From assembly GCF_032854445.1 (NCBI RefSeq), contig NC_088295.1, positions 47,419,385-47,479,384 of the forward strand: a DNA stretch of 60,000 nucleotides. The letters run 5' to 3'. Position numbers and translations under genes: made by a program. Shown piece by piece: positions 21,401-34,369 of the stretch (position 1 is its first letter; each line of letters begins with the position of its first letter). This DNA is from Liolophura sinensis. Its lineage: Eukaryota > Mollusca > Polyplacophora > Chitonida > Chitonidae. The notes beneath the pieces are model-generated. The model did no database searches. It saw nothing but the letters and a program-made list of their open reading frames with translations, and was not told the origin of the DNA.

Positions 21401-24400
21401 TGGTATTTCAGTCGCATATAGAAGTATAAAGTATAGTAGATAAAGACATATAAAATGTAACTGTACAAGATTTATGATTGGGTATTTTCATCTAACAGTA
21501 TTGGGACGAAGAGCTCGCAATGCTTGCAGAAAAGTGGGCAAAGCAGTGCGTGGTGGGTCATGAGACAGGCAACGGGCGATACATTCCCAGTAAGGTCATT
21601 TCTGTGATTAATTTCGTGTACACATCATTTTTTTCTTATATATGTAGAAGCCTAATTGTATTTAAATGTTTCACTTTTTTACTCCAAATCCTGAGTTTAC
21701 AATCGGAATAGCCAAGGTACTTTTTGTGCGTGCACATGAGCAGCTGGAATAGAACCTTGATTGAAATATATTGACAAGAGAATGGATTTAACCAGTAACA
21801 CTTACGATCATTTGCCAATAATCACACTGTCGTCGTTACTCTGGTTTTGCTCCTGTGATGTAGTCCTTTATACCGTGTTCCTGCATAAACCAAGATTCTG
21901 TTGGTGGACTATACATGCATCGTTTGCGTTGTTTTTATGTGATGGTATATTACATATGATGACAATACAGCATTTTGAGTAGTTCTAGACCCGGGAATCA
22001 TTACAGTCAACCACACACACGCGTCGTTTAGGTACATTACCCTGAAATCATGGGGAATCCATACAATCTGGCTGATGCCTCTGTTCTCGAAGGGGTTAGC
22101 ACACCAGCACGGCCCAATAACCAAGTAGCCTCTCACCAATGCGGTCGCTGTGAGTTCAAGTCTTAGCTCCGGCTGGCTTCCTTTCCGGCCATACGTGGAA
22201 AAGTCTGACAGCAACCTGAGGGTGGTCGTTGACTCCCTCGAGCTCTGCCCGGTTTTCTCCCACCATAATGCTGGCCGCCGTCGTATTAGTGAAATATTCT
22301 TGAGCACGGCGTAAAACACCAATCAAATAAATAACTAAATACAATCTGGCCAGTTACAATGCTATCTTTTCTTTTCATAGAGTATAACATTGTCCCAGGG
22401 CAAAACGGTGGCTATCAAATGAACAACTGGAAGTCCGTTATTAAATCCTGGTTCAGAGAGTCAGACCTCTTCAGATATGGAGAAGAGCCCGCCAGCTATC
22501 TGGGCTACAACGGCTGGATCAAAATAGGACAGTACTCAACGGTAAGCTATTATAAGCCAACACATGTGGGAAAGTTCGTCATAAACTTGCCGAAGCCCTC
22601 TGGTTTACCCCAGGTATTCCGATTTCCTCCGCCCATGTATAACCTATCGTATAAAAGAGAGCTTACATGTATGCAATCGCCGAGTTATGTTCCGTTTTAA
22701 ACTCTCTTGTATGACTAGTTAAACGCTCTGTTGAAATCGAATAATAGTTCACATGTGTGCTGTGTTTTACAGGTTATAGAACTACAATATGCATCGTGTG
22801 AAGGGAGCTTAAGTTGCAGTGATAAGAATGGTGCAGAATGTTACAAGTCAAGAAGTTTCATAGTCAACCTCAGTCCCTGATTCTGTTTAAAAAATCAAGT
22901 GTTGTTTACCTCGAAGGCTGTACGTGAAAACATAAAAAAATATATATAAATTTTGACGCAGTAACAGACATTCTTATATCGTTCCAGGTTCCAGATCAGT
23001 TATGGCAAGACCAATTTCCAAATAAAATATTAGCGAGGGTCGCCGTAACATAATGCCAGGAGCTTTTAGTTAAGCCCGCAACACACAAGGAATGTTCTTT
23101 CCTAGTAAATTTAATTAGAGTCAAATTTTCTAATATGCTCTACTAAAAATTATCATTGATGAAAAATATGTGTCACAGTCTTTTATGTACTGTTTATATA
23201 GAGATGTTACTCCATATCATACATACTCTACATTCTTATCTTTAGCGGAAATAGACATATGATGCACACAATAAACTTTCTGGCAGACCTTCCAACGTAC
23301 AGCCGGGAGAGTAAGCCAGCCTAAGGTGGACTTGAACTCAGAGCAAACTCTTGGTGAAAGGCTCTCGGGACATTGCGCTGCACCAGCACACTAACCACAT
23401 GGCTACGTAGGTGGCGTTTCCCTATATAACTGATAATGTTAATCTTTCAACAATCACATTCCTCTCATTAGACTGGTTTAGACTACTTCCCTTTACTTCT
23501 GCCTTGCCGGATTTCAGATGTCAGTGGATAAGATATCGCGGATTGGATGTGGATATGCGAAATGTATCACCGGAGCTCGAGACTACTACTTCTGTAATTA
23601 TATACCAGGGTAAGACAACAGAGAATTTCATACTCATTTTTCTGTTTCAAAACAGACAGGAAAAAATATTGTTCAAACTCTAAAATAGGGAATTATAAAC
23701 GGCTGTGAACATCTTAACACAAGCTCGAAGCGACTAACATAAAAGCGATTATTAACAATTTTTTTTACTGCCGTGGAAATACTTAAAATGTCTGAAATGT
23801 ATTGAAAGAATAGATGTTATTTTTATTTTTTTTTTCTTATTTTTTTCTTTCGTGTCATCTATGCATTTCACATTATGCACTATTTTTACAACGTATAGGG
23901 AACAAGATTTGATTAGCCATTTACGTTGTTGCACTTTTTGTACTTTCCAGGCCCACACTGGTTCCGTTTCCCTATAGGATCGGTTTGCCATGTGATACAT
24001 GCGTAAAAAACTGCAGCAGGAACCTTTGTGGTAAGAATAATTCCACGGAAATGTCTTCATTTTTACCCTGAGATGTAAACCACAACATCCGCATTGTACA
24101 TGATAGACTTTGATGTGGATATTCAATTCTTTTAAGAATATACATGCTGGTCTATGATAGCTCTATTTCCGTTTTCATACGAAAATTGGGACGCACTCAC
24201 TTGTATGAAATTATTGCAAAAGATAAGGTATTAGATCAAACCTTATCGTGTAAGAATTTCTTGATTATATACTCGCTTGACGCAATTTTTCATCATACCC
24301 CGACAGTATCTGCTTGTAAAAGGCTAATCTATGATTTATGGACAACAAAGGAAAAACTAAATGTAGAGAGTGCATACCGATATTAACGCTCTTTTTCTTT

Positions 24401-27400
24401 TGCGACAAGCAGTTCTTTTACGTTGTTATTTGTGTAAACGATGATATACTTGGTGCTCTTGAGAGTGGGTTACGTTTTTAAAACGCGCATGCCTCGCAGC
24501 GTGTGAGGGCATGTCGATCAATTTTTTTATGTCGCAGAATTAAGAAGCACATCGTATTTTTGTTACGGGCAAATTTCAATATCACTGAAAATATTTTGGA
24601 AACTCATTTTTTCGTTTGATAGTCATAGCTTTTTTTCTGTTTCCTTTTCCTCAGACTGCGGTCCAGTCTTCTGCTTCAACGGGGGAACGTTAGATATGGC
24701 ACGTTGTGAGTGTGACTGTGCTTTCCCATTCAGTGGATCAGATTGTTTAATTGGTGAGTGGAAACAAAATGTTTGATTAGTTGCTTAATTAACTGAATAC
24801 GACAGACTAATGGTGAGAGTGTCCTCGGGGGGAGTTTATAGACTCCAGTTCTGGGTTTAGTTGAGCCAGTGGACTTTCACAAGATTTGCACAAGATACAT
24901 GCAATGGCCTACCAACTTGGGTTAACTGGTGTACAAAATATTAACCACAAATTCGACAACAACAACAACAGATGCATTACGTAATAGAACTATGACGAGC
25001 GTTTGGCGCCATAACTTGCACCCTTAGAATACAGTGTGATCAAAAAGTGAAAGCCCACCCGAGTTGTTCGCATACACAGCAAACTTGACATTGTCGTGCC
25101 AATTTATATTATGGGTAAACTTATTTATGTGACTGTTTTTTAAAGCCAAACTAAAGAATTTTTTAGTTGTGCGCTGACAACCACTTTTGCGGCTGGGGAG
25201 AGTTGAGAATTTCACCGCCCTTTGGGGATTCACGCCATTTTGGCGGAAGGTAAAGTTGCCTTCGAACGACAGCGAACTACATGCAAGTCAATGCATGTAG
25301 CTGATTACCTGTGTTAAATTTTGCATATAGGCATACAAGATATTCTTTATTAAATCACTTTAATCACGTTTTATTTTCTTGGTATATGTTGCTGAATTCC
25401 GTAGATCCTTGTCCAGGGCGACGCTGTAAACAGGACGGGATACTAGACACAGACTCGTGCACCTGTACATGTGCATACCCCTACACTGGAGAGCTCTGTG
25501 AAATAGGTAAACACTTTCTGTATAGTAAAATACGATTTAAGAACACGAAGATTACTTCTCGTTAATGGTAAAGAAAATCGGCTGCTACCACGCGGTGACA
25601 TTGCCTATTTTCACACTGTCGTAACTGTTCAAGGCCCACTTTCACTGTGTTTCATACGAGTGTGTTTCTTAGACGTGTTTAACACATATGGATATGGTAA
25701 GGGTTGAATACGCATGCGCGCGTGTTACATGTTTTTGTCACGTGGACTAAATGACACGGGTCTCCTTCATATTTGGCCAGCCTCCATTAGGGATGTGGGA
25801 TTTGGTTCCAGGTAGAAATCAAAAGCTGAACTAAACTGACTGAAACTCATGAAACTTGGGTAGTTTTGAATCAAATGATTTGATTTATTTATTTATTTAT
25901 TTGATTGATGTTTTACGCCATACTTAATTCATATGAGGTATACACATTACGATGATAGCGGCTACAGTAAAACATTTTGAAGTGTTCTTCCCTTCATTCA
26001 TAGCCTCGCTGGGTCAGACAGTTCAAGGGCTGGCTCGCAGAGACAGACACTTTACGAATGCGTCCGTGCGTTCGAATCATGTTCTCGCTGTTTCCACCGT
26101 CAAAAGGCTTGTCAGGTACCTCGCGCAGGTCGGTGGTTTACTCCAGGATTTCCGGGTTTCCTCAGCCCATAAAGTTATGTCAGTCATCAATCAATCCGTC
26201 GTATTTTTCTTGGGTTCTCATGTATGAACTTGCCTTTCAGTGAGCTGTGATTCTCGACCTGATGGTGAATCATGTACAACCACGGACAAGGACCACTGTG
26301 TGTATAAGTCCGTGGAGAGATCCTGTCCAATACTGTGTGGAATCTGCCCAGGTGCGAATCTACTGTATAAGGTTGTTCTTTAAGCCATAGTGGTGGCCGT
26401 AAGGTTAGATGCTTGTCTTTTAAAAATCCCCCCTTAAGAAAGTGACCCATGTGGCGTACTGTGTTTTCTTTTGTATTCAGTCCACACGTACTGCAGCGTA
26501 ACAGCAGTGTTTTTTAAAACAGCTTGGAAGCGGTTTGTATCAGCCGGAAACGTTGAGCGATTGTGACCATTCCATCTATGGTTAGGGATTTCTTAGATGC
26601 TCCCGCCTCTAAAGTTTTTGATGACAATAAGCGGTTGACAGCTGTCATGACCATTCCATTTTTGGTCATGGATTTTGAAGATTCTCATGTCTCTACTATT
26701 CGGCACATACGTTGACATTCAGGTTTCATCTATAAAACTCGCCAAAGCCGTATAAATTAAAATTCTTGATAACGATGTAAAACACCTCACGGTATCCATT
26801 GATCTTATTTCCCTTTCGGCGCAGAATTTTTTTCTGTGGGTTTCAATAAATACACTCTCTTAAAACTTATGTGTTACTTTTAACACTGTAAAGGTCATGA
26901 GGCGTGACTGAACTGATGGGAGTTACATGTATGTGACTAGTTTTATTAAGTGTTAATCTTTCAACACATTCCAACTCCATTAAAAGTGTTAAATCTTTTT
27001 AAAGTGATGGTTCAATCTGTTGATTAAACAAACTTTTAATGAAGTTTGAATGTGAACACTTTGAAGAGTATTAACCCACTTTATAAAAGTGGCCAGATAC
27101 TGTGAAGTATCTTAATTTTCGCGTGGAACTAATTTTCGCGGATTTCCCGGTCAATAATTTACCGTGAAAAATAATTCCAGCAAAAAAATATCCAATATTG
27201 AATCATATCCTACAGGTCGTAGTTATAGCGAAGTGAAATCTTTGCCAGGGTGTCGGAAGTTGGTTGCACTAAGAAAGGTCAGCTAAACTTTTTAACAGCA
27301 GGGAAGGGGAATTATGGTTTAAATACATACAAACTCGGTCGCCTAGGCTTGGTGGGTATATAACAGTGGGAGTTTATTCGTCTTTAGTTTGATCAACCTT

Positions 27401-30400
27401 CGCTATGCCCGTAAAGCGCAAGCAAAGTAGATACCACCACTTGATGGCTTCTAATGAATGTCGCTCTGATACACGCTATCCCATTGGCTGTGTCTCTCTT
27501 GAGCTCCAATCAGTGAGCTTCTAACAAACTGTGAAGTTTGTACAACAACACAATGGCCGTTAGACAACTACGGCAATGGTTGCGGTTTCTGACCTGCTAA
27601 AAAGGACGATTAAAACTGAAAACAATGTAAAACTTACCCCGTTGCTTGATAAAGAATGAGTAATTGGCCCGGATAATGGTGAAAAGATCACAAGTCAATT
27701 GCCAGGTGTTTATAAGTGCTCATCAATGATTCCAAAAGAAGTGACACCTGTCTGAGCACTGCTCACGGTAGGTGCAAAAGTAATCTTCTTACGTAGTGAT
27801 AATCCATCCCCATTGTTTTAATCTCTGGTCCAGGTCACGAGCATTAGGGACACCGCAGGAAACAAAGGAAGATTAAAGCCACCCCTGATGACACCTGTTT
27901 GACGTGCTTGAATAATTTCGGCCATATTATATCTTTGAAAATTGTAAGATTAAAATCTCTTTTGCAGTATTCTCTTAAATCCGCGAAAATTTATTCCCGC
28001 GAACATAGTTTTGGAGAAAATTCGCGAAACTAAATTCCAGCTAATGAAAAGTACTGTACAGTAACTCTTATATGTGCAGTCACTCCTCGTGATCTTTACA
28101 GTGTTATATGTTACACTCTATCTTTAGGGTGTACTGTTTTCAACCGTTAATGTTAACTCTAAATATATTTTTTGAAAGACAGTTGACAAACACATGATCA
28201 TGTTTTGTTTCTTTTCTCCAGAGCTCTGTCCTGACTTGGATTGTGAAGATGGCGTTATAGACATTTCTAGCTGCGAATGCACATGTAGGTGTGAACTATT
28301 TAATGGTTTTATAAGGATTTGAGGTGTGTTAATAGTATTGGAGAACGCAATATCTGTGCAAAGCACACGTCAGGTATTACCTCACAACTTCTATGATTTT
28401 ATACTGCAAATGTCAGTGATTTTATACTGCAAATGTCAGTGATTTTATACTGCAAATGTCAGTGATTTTATATTGCAAACGTCAGTGATTTTAGACTGCA
28501 AATGTCAGTGTTTAGTGTTTTCTTAATTGTGATTTTGTACTTTCTGCACTTGAAGAATTCGCATAAGAAATAAACTTTTATTTCATAAAAAGTAAAAAAG
28601 TAAGAGATCCAATATTTGATTTTCTTACATATTTCAGATCCCTGTGGAAATATGGCTTGTGTGAACAACGGAGTCTTGGACCAAAACTCCTGCAAGTGCA
28701 CGTGTACATATCCGTATGCAGGGGACACGTGTGAAATAAGTATGACTGTCTTTGTTCAAATGGCTCCATGCAGATGACTGAGATACATATTATACTGCTA
28801 TCGACCACTTATATACTAGCATGGTGATTGGTGACTAGCATTGATTTCACTAATTCACATAGAAAGTACCTTGCGTCTTTCTAACATCATTGAAAACTGT
28901 GGACTTCCTCTCTTTCCATAATCCTGTCCTATTTTCGCGCCTTATAAGCTTTCTTAGTTCTTTGACGGTTTATGTTATACGTCGTTTTGGGAATTGGAAT
29001 TGCGATTATTGACCTGAAACGTCCATCTTGGTTGACGACTCGTACACGAATATCTTTTCAGCGATTGTGATGCTAATTTTATTAATAAAACTGGCCTATG
29101 AGAATCTGATTTTGAATCATGCTTTTCCGATTGATAGCTTTGAGCTGGAGACTTAGTTTACCATTTCATTCTTCCCCACAAAAAAGATCTCTATATACAG
29201 TTTTTAAGTTCTTTTACTATACTGTAGCTAAGCGTTTTGAGAATTTTCCTATCACCAGGTAAGGTGCAAAAATTGTTCCTGGGTTAGAAAACTAAATCAC
29301 CACTCTCAATTTCTCCGGTCTTCACGTCTTTAACCAGTGAGGTGACATAATCAGATCAGGCAGAGCTGATGTGTCCGTCAAGGACAATGCAACAGGATGT
29401 TTTCCACTAGCGTTAAACATAACCGCCGTCGAAGGTTGGGTTAGTTTGAAACACAAAATATGAAAAACACAACAACAACAACAACAAAAAGTCATCGTTT
29501 TAAACAATTTGCTCTGTGTAATCACAGAAAAGCAATGCATTTATTTGAGGGGGCCAGCTTTAAAATACAACCAAATTTTTTCTATAGCAAAACTTAAAAA
29601 AAAACAATTATGTACCATTGTTACTAGCCTAGTATTTGTAAAATTCTGTCAAGAAGGTCTTTTATAGCATACCGAAGGGGATAATCGAATCTAGTTCGAT
29701 GTTTGGATTATACAAAAAGTATATATACAGAAAGAAGTACACCATTGCGCTATATGTTAGATCACATGTCTGTACTCCGTCAAATGTGACTGCCCACTGT
29801 TGTTAAAATTAGGCTCTCCGATACTGAGGAACTGTTAAAATTAGGCTCTCCGATACTGAGGAACTGTTAAAATTAGGCTCTCTGATACTGAGGAACTGTT
29901 GAAAATCATCGTTCGGGCTGTTATTGAATCCAGTACTCGAACTTCATCGCACTAGCCAGTCTAGGGTGATTCAATTTTTGTACAAGTTAAACTCAATTTA
30001 ACCCACACGTACAATTTTACGGTAAACTTTCATATTAAAATCGCATTATACATGTCACCTTGCTTAAATCCCCAGAGCAATGCACTGGAAAACTTGACGT
30101 GGATCTCTGTAAAATCTACTGGCCAAAATACCTATGTAATTTCCCACCAGTAGAGAAATATTGCCCGGTAATGTGTGGAGTCTGTGAGGGTAAGTTGCTT
30201 ATTTGTGAAAGGGTAAAATCGTGTTAGGATTCATTGCTCATTTCTTTTGCTAGTCTACAACACTGAACTTACTACATGTAGTTTTGAAATGAGCTTTTGG
30301 TACATGTGTACCTCCTATCTTATACTTACGGCATTTTTCATGAAAGCAGAAAGAAGAGTTGCCCATATGCTGATACTTTTTGTACTAAAATAGCCTTTAT

Positions 30401-33400
30401 TATTTAAAACCACACATTAAACCGAACATAATTTATTTTATTGGACTGATATTTTACGCATTTATATGACGGTGTAGAGATCATGTGTTTGAAGAAACCG
30501 GACAGAGCCCGGGTGAAACCCACGACCATCCGCAGTTTGCTTGCAGACCTTCCAACGTAATAAAGAGAATATTAAGTGAAAACATGGATTCTGGCTATCA
30601 AATAGAGAGGCGGAAATTTCTGGTAAATCGTATGCTCTGCTCTGAAAGCATGAGGTACTTCTGTCGGGAGTTTAGTGTTAGAGCAAAACCAGAGCACTGA
30701 CGGCAAACCTGCAACGCTTCAGCACTCTGCTTAGCACATCTTGCAGTTACGTTTCATTTAGCGCTACGATTTCATTTTTATTCTTCAGATGCATGTCCGC
30801 AGAGGGAATGTCAGAATAATGGAATACTGACAAAGGACTGCACTTGCCTTTGTCATTACCCTTTCTCTGGAGCAGAGTGTCAAACAAGTAAGGTGTTTTA
30901 GCGATCATTTTTTGCTTGCTTCAAAGGCGAGGACAGCGCTATATATGTACAATACTATAGTACAGAGTAATAGTTCTGCCTGTTTTTCTCCAACCATAAT
31001 GCCGGTCACCGTCGTATAAGTAAAATATTCTTGAGTACACCGTAAAACACCAATCAAATAAATAATCAGTTAGCGATTTATTGCAACCATACATGTAACC
31101 ACTGAAGCAGCGGTTTATACGGAACTATAGCACCAACGTAAAAGCCGAATTAGGAAAATGAATTTATGTTAATAACAACTCTAAACCTTCCTCTTTAGGG
31201 AGTTGAAGTCCAGATCATACTGGCTTCCTCTCCGGCCGTGCGTAGGAAGGTCTGCCAGCAACGTGGGTTGTCGTGGGTCCCCAGGGCTCTGCCCAGTTTC
31301 CTCCCACCATAATGATAGCCGCCGTCGTATAAGGGAAATATTTTTGAGTACGGCGTAAAACATCAACCAAATAAATAAATCAATCAAATCCTCTTTAGGG
31401 TTTTCGGAGTTCAAGTCATGTACTTGATTCATCTTCACTATAGTTTGACAGTTCACAATATATCTGTGAGAACAGATATCTGAATTAAGAACAACAACGG
31501 ATAGGCTGTGGTTCGAGGTCAAGGTCAGAATGCTTGCTGAGGACGTCAGATTCAATTCTTTGCTTATCTGAAATATATGGTTTAAGGATGTGCCTGCATG
31601 CCACTCTCTAAACTGGACGTATGCAAGTGATGTTCCCTGAATGCCTTGTTCGAGCTTTGGAAGAGTGGAGCTAGTTTTGTTAAGAAACGTAAAGCACTGA
31701 CCATTTTGGGGGTACGTGCACTATGTATTGACTGTATTTATAGAAAAAAATAAAGTGATAACTAGAATAGCATCTTCGCTACAGTGCATATGTAATATCA
31801 AATAACACATGAGTAGGTGATAAACTCTGGGTGATTTGCGCTCTTTCGTATGATAAACTATTATTATTATTCAGTCTTTTTAAACAATTTGCACTTCAGA
31901 GAACTGCAAGAACAAGTTGGATCGGAAGGAGTGTGGTTTACTTTGGCCTGAGAGTTTCTGCGAGCGGTTCTCCAATTTACCGATAAACTGTCCCAATTTG
32001 TGTGGCGTGTGTCCAGGTACGGTATACGCTCTCTCTCGCTTGCAATCACTCCTATACATGTTGGTCAAAGAGTATTGACTGCATATAACATAAAATATAA
32101 AACACGATACAGCATAGCGAGTAAAACCAGAGCAGCAACAGCGGCCTGGTAGTTGTTAAACTGGTCGCATCACGTAACATGTCAAATCCGGCCTCTTCTC
32201 TATTTACCTAAGTTATAGTTTTATTCTAACTGTTCGTGGAAACGGTGACACATATTATCAGCCTACACGTTTCCTAACATCATGGCTTGCGTAGAATTAG
32301 GTCAGCAAAATGCAGTGAAGTTAATTGCAAATTATTGGACGTCTCTGATCTAGAATTGCTCAGCATTATAGTAAGCTAAAACCAGGAGTCCACGATATTC
32401 CGCAGGTTGCCAGCAGACCCTCCCACGTACGATCAGAGAGGATGAGCTAGTCTTGAACTCACGGCGACCGCATTGGTGCGAGGTTCCGCAATATATTGGA
32501 CGTCTCTTGTCTAGAATTATTCCCCTAAATTACAACTATATTTCTCAGCTGACTGTGGAGTACTGACTGGACGGTGAACGTAGATAATAATGTCTGACTT
32601 TTCATTTAATTTCTTTCCAGCTCCTTGTAACGGTAAACTGTGTCAGAACAATGGAACCCTAAACGTTGGCACGTGCGAGTGTGTTTGCCATGAAAACTAC
32701 ACAGGAGAGTCTGTGAAAGTGGTGAGTCAGCTGACTAGATTCATTATTCGCTTTGTTTCTTATTTTTTAACAAGCTCTCTACCAATCGCACTGATGAGTG
32801 AACCTCACAAACTATACAATGAGTAGACCTTTAAAATGGTTCTGAGTGAGTGAGTGAGTGAATGCTTGGGGTTAACGTCGTACTTTTTCTCAGTCATATG
32901 ACGAGAAGGGTATCCAGTCGTCGCACTATCCCCTTCGTGCTGAACGCCAAGCGAGGAAGTTACAACTTCCTCTTTTAATGTCTTAGGTGTGACTCGACCC
33001 AGGATTGACCCTGACCTCTCCGTTTTTTTCCGGTATTTATTTATCCTTCCGTGTGTAAGCAACTTTACGGAAACATATTATGGGGGGATCTGGATGATGC
33101 ATAGGCTGGCCTTGTTAAAAAAACAATATGATACCAACCTTTGAGAGTCACAAAAATGTTTTTCAGCATTCGCCTAATCTATTGTATTTGATTATGGTAC
33201 GATTTTAAAATTACATCGGAATGGGTTAATAAAATACAGAGCTCTTATCTTGGGCTTTACAAACAAGCTTACAAAATCAAATTCTGTCTTAAAGCCTAGG
33301 TTTTCTGCTAATTTATGCAGCTTTAACTTCGAAACTGACTTTATCCATTTTCTGAGGTCCCACCTAACCGCAGCTTTCACATAAAACGAACCTTATAAAC

Positions 33401-34336
33401 TGGAAAGCGGCCAAAAAGAGGTAATTCGGTGCAGTCCTATTGTTTCAGAGAAATGTGGCGGAAAGGTGTGTTTCAACTATGGCACACTGGACTTTGACAC
33501 CTGCTACTGCCACTGCCCTCCCAACCACACGGGAGACTGCTGCGAAGAGTGTGAGTCCACCTTTACTTTTAAATAAGGTTTCAACGTCACTTTCAGAATG
33601 TTTTTCGGCGTTTAAAACCAAACAGATTGTTTTTAATTTGCCGCTATCACTTGTAAAGTTGGTAAATTGATTGAATACTACTTCAAATTATAAATTCTAC
33701 ACACTCAGGACATTAATACTTGTCCAGATGAACTAAAATTATATATGGACTATTTACCGAAATGTACCCCAATTAATCCCGGATGCATAATTCTTACTGT
33801 TTTACTGAGATGTCAATTGCATTAACGCTATTGCTAAAGACAACCAACTGAATGAGAACATACGCACCACACTCTAATCAGCCACCGACTGAACAGGCAT
33901 GGATAACTGGTACATTGTTAAGGAATATTCCCATTCCCATGTATTGTGATAATCACAACTTATATGTACACAGATTACGTCACCGTTGTACATGTATAGT
34001 ACACATTCTCCAATGATGTACTTTACCCACAGATACAGAAAACAAGTCTGAGCTTATATCCCAAATTACCTTAAAACAGTAACACATGACTGGTTGATCT
34101 CACTACATGTCACAACATCTATGGTAACAGGTTCCAGCTGCCTACATGTATAGAAACATAACGGTTACGCGTTATCACAAGTTACAACCATATGAAAACA
34201 TCACTACGGTAACTTACATGCCTTGATTTGTACACCTCAACTGGTCTCCTTCATCTTACTAAATGTTTACAATCTGTCACATTGAACGCATTTACAGCTG
34301 AAAATAATAAACAGAGGATATCTACACACACACACA

Positions 34337-34369
<33 letters not shown>

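Noticed and set aside
21909-22322. Minus-strand frame of 137 codons
   Set aside because: It is the reverse of the SINE at 22092-22340 plus flank.
28286-28291. Alternative donor (tgtag/gtgtga) that would avoid the stop in the EGF exon
   Set aside because: It would leave phase 2, which does not fit the next exon (phase 1), and removes half the module.
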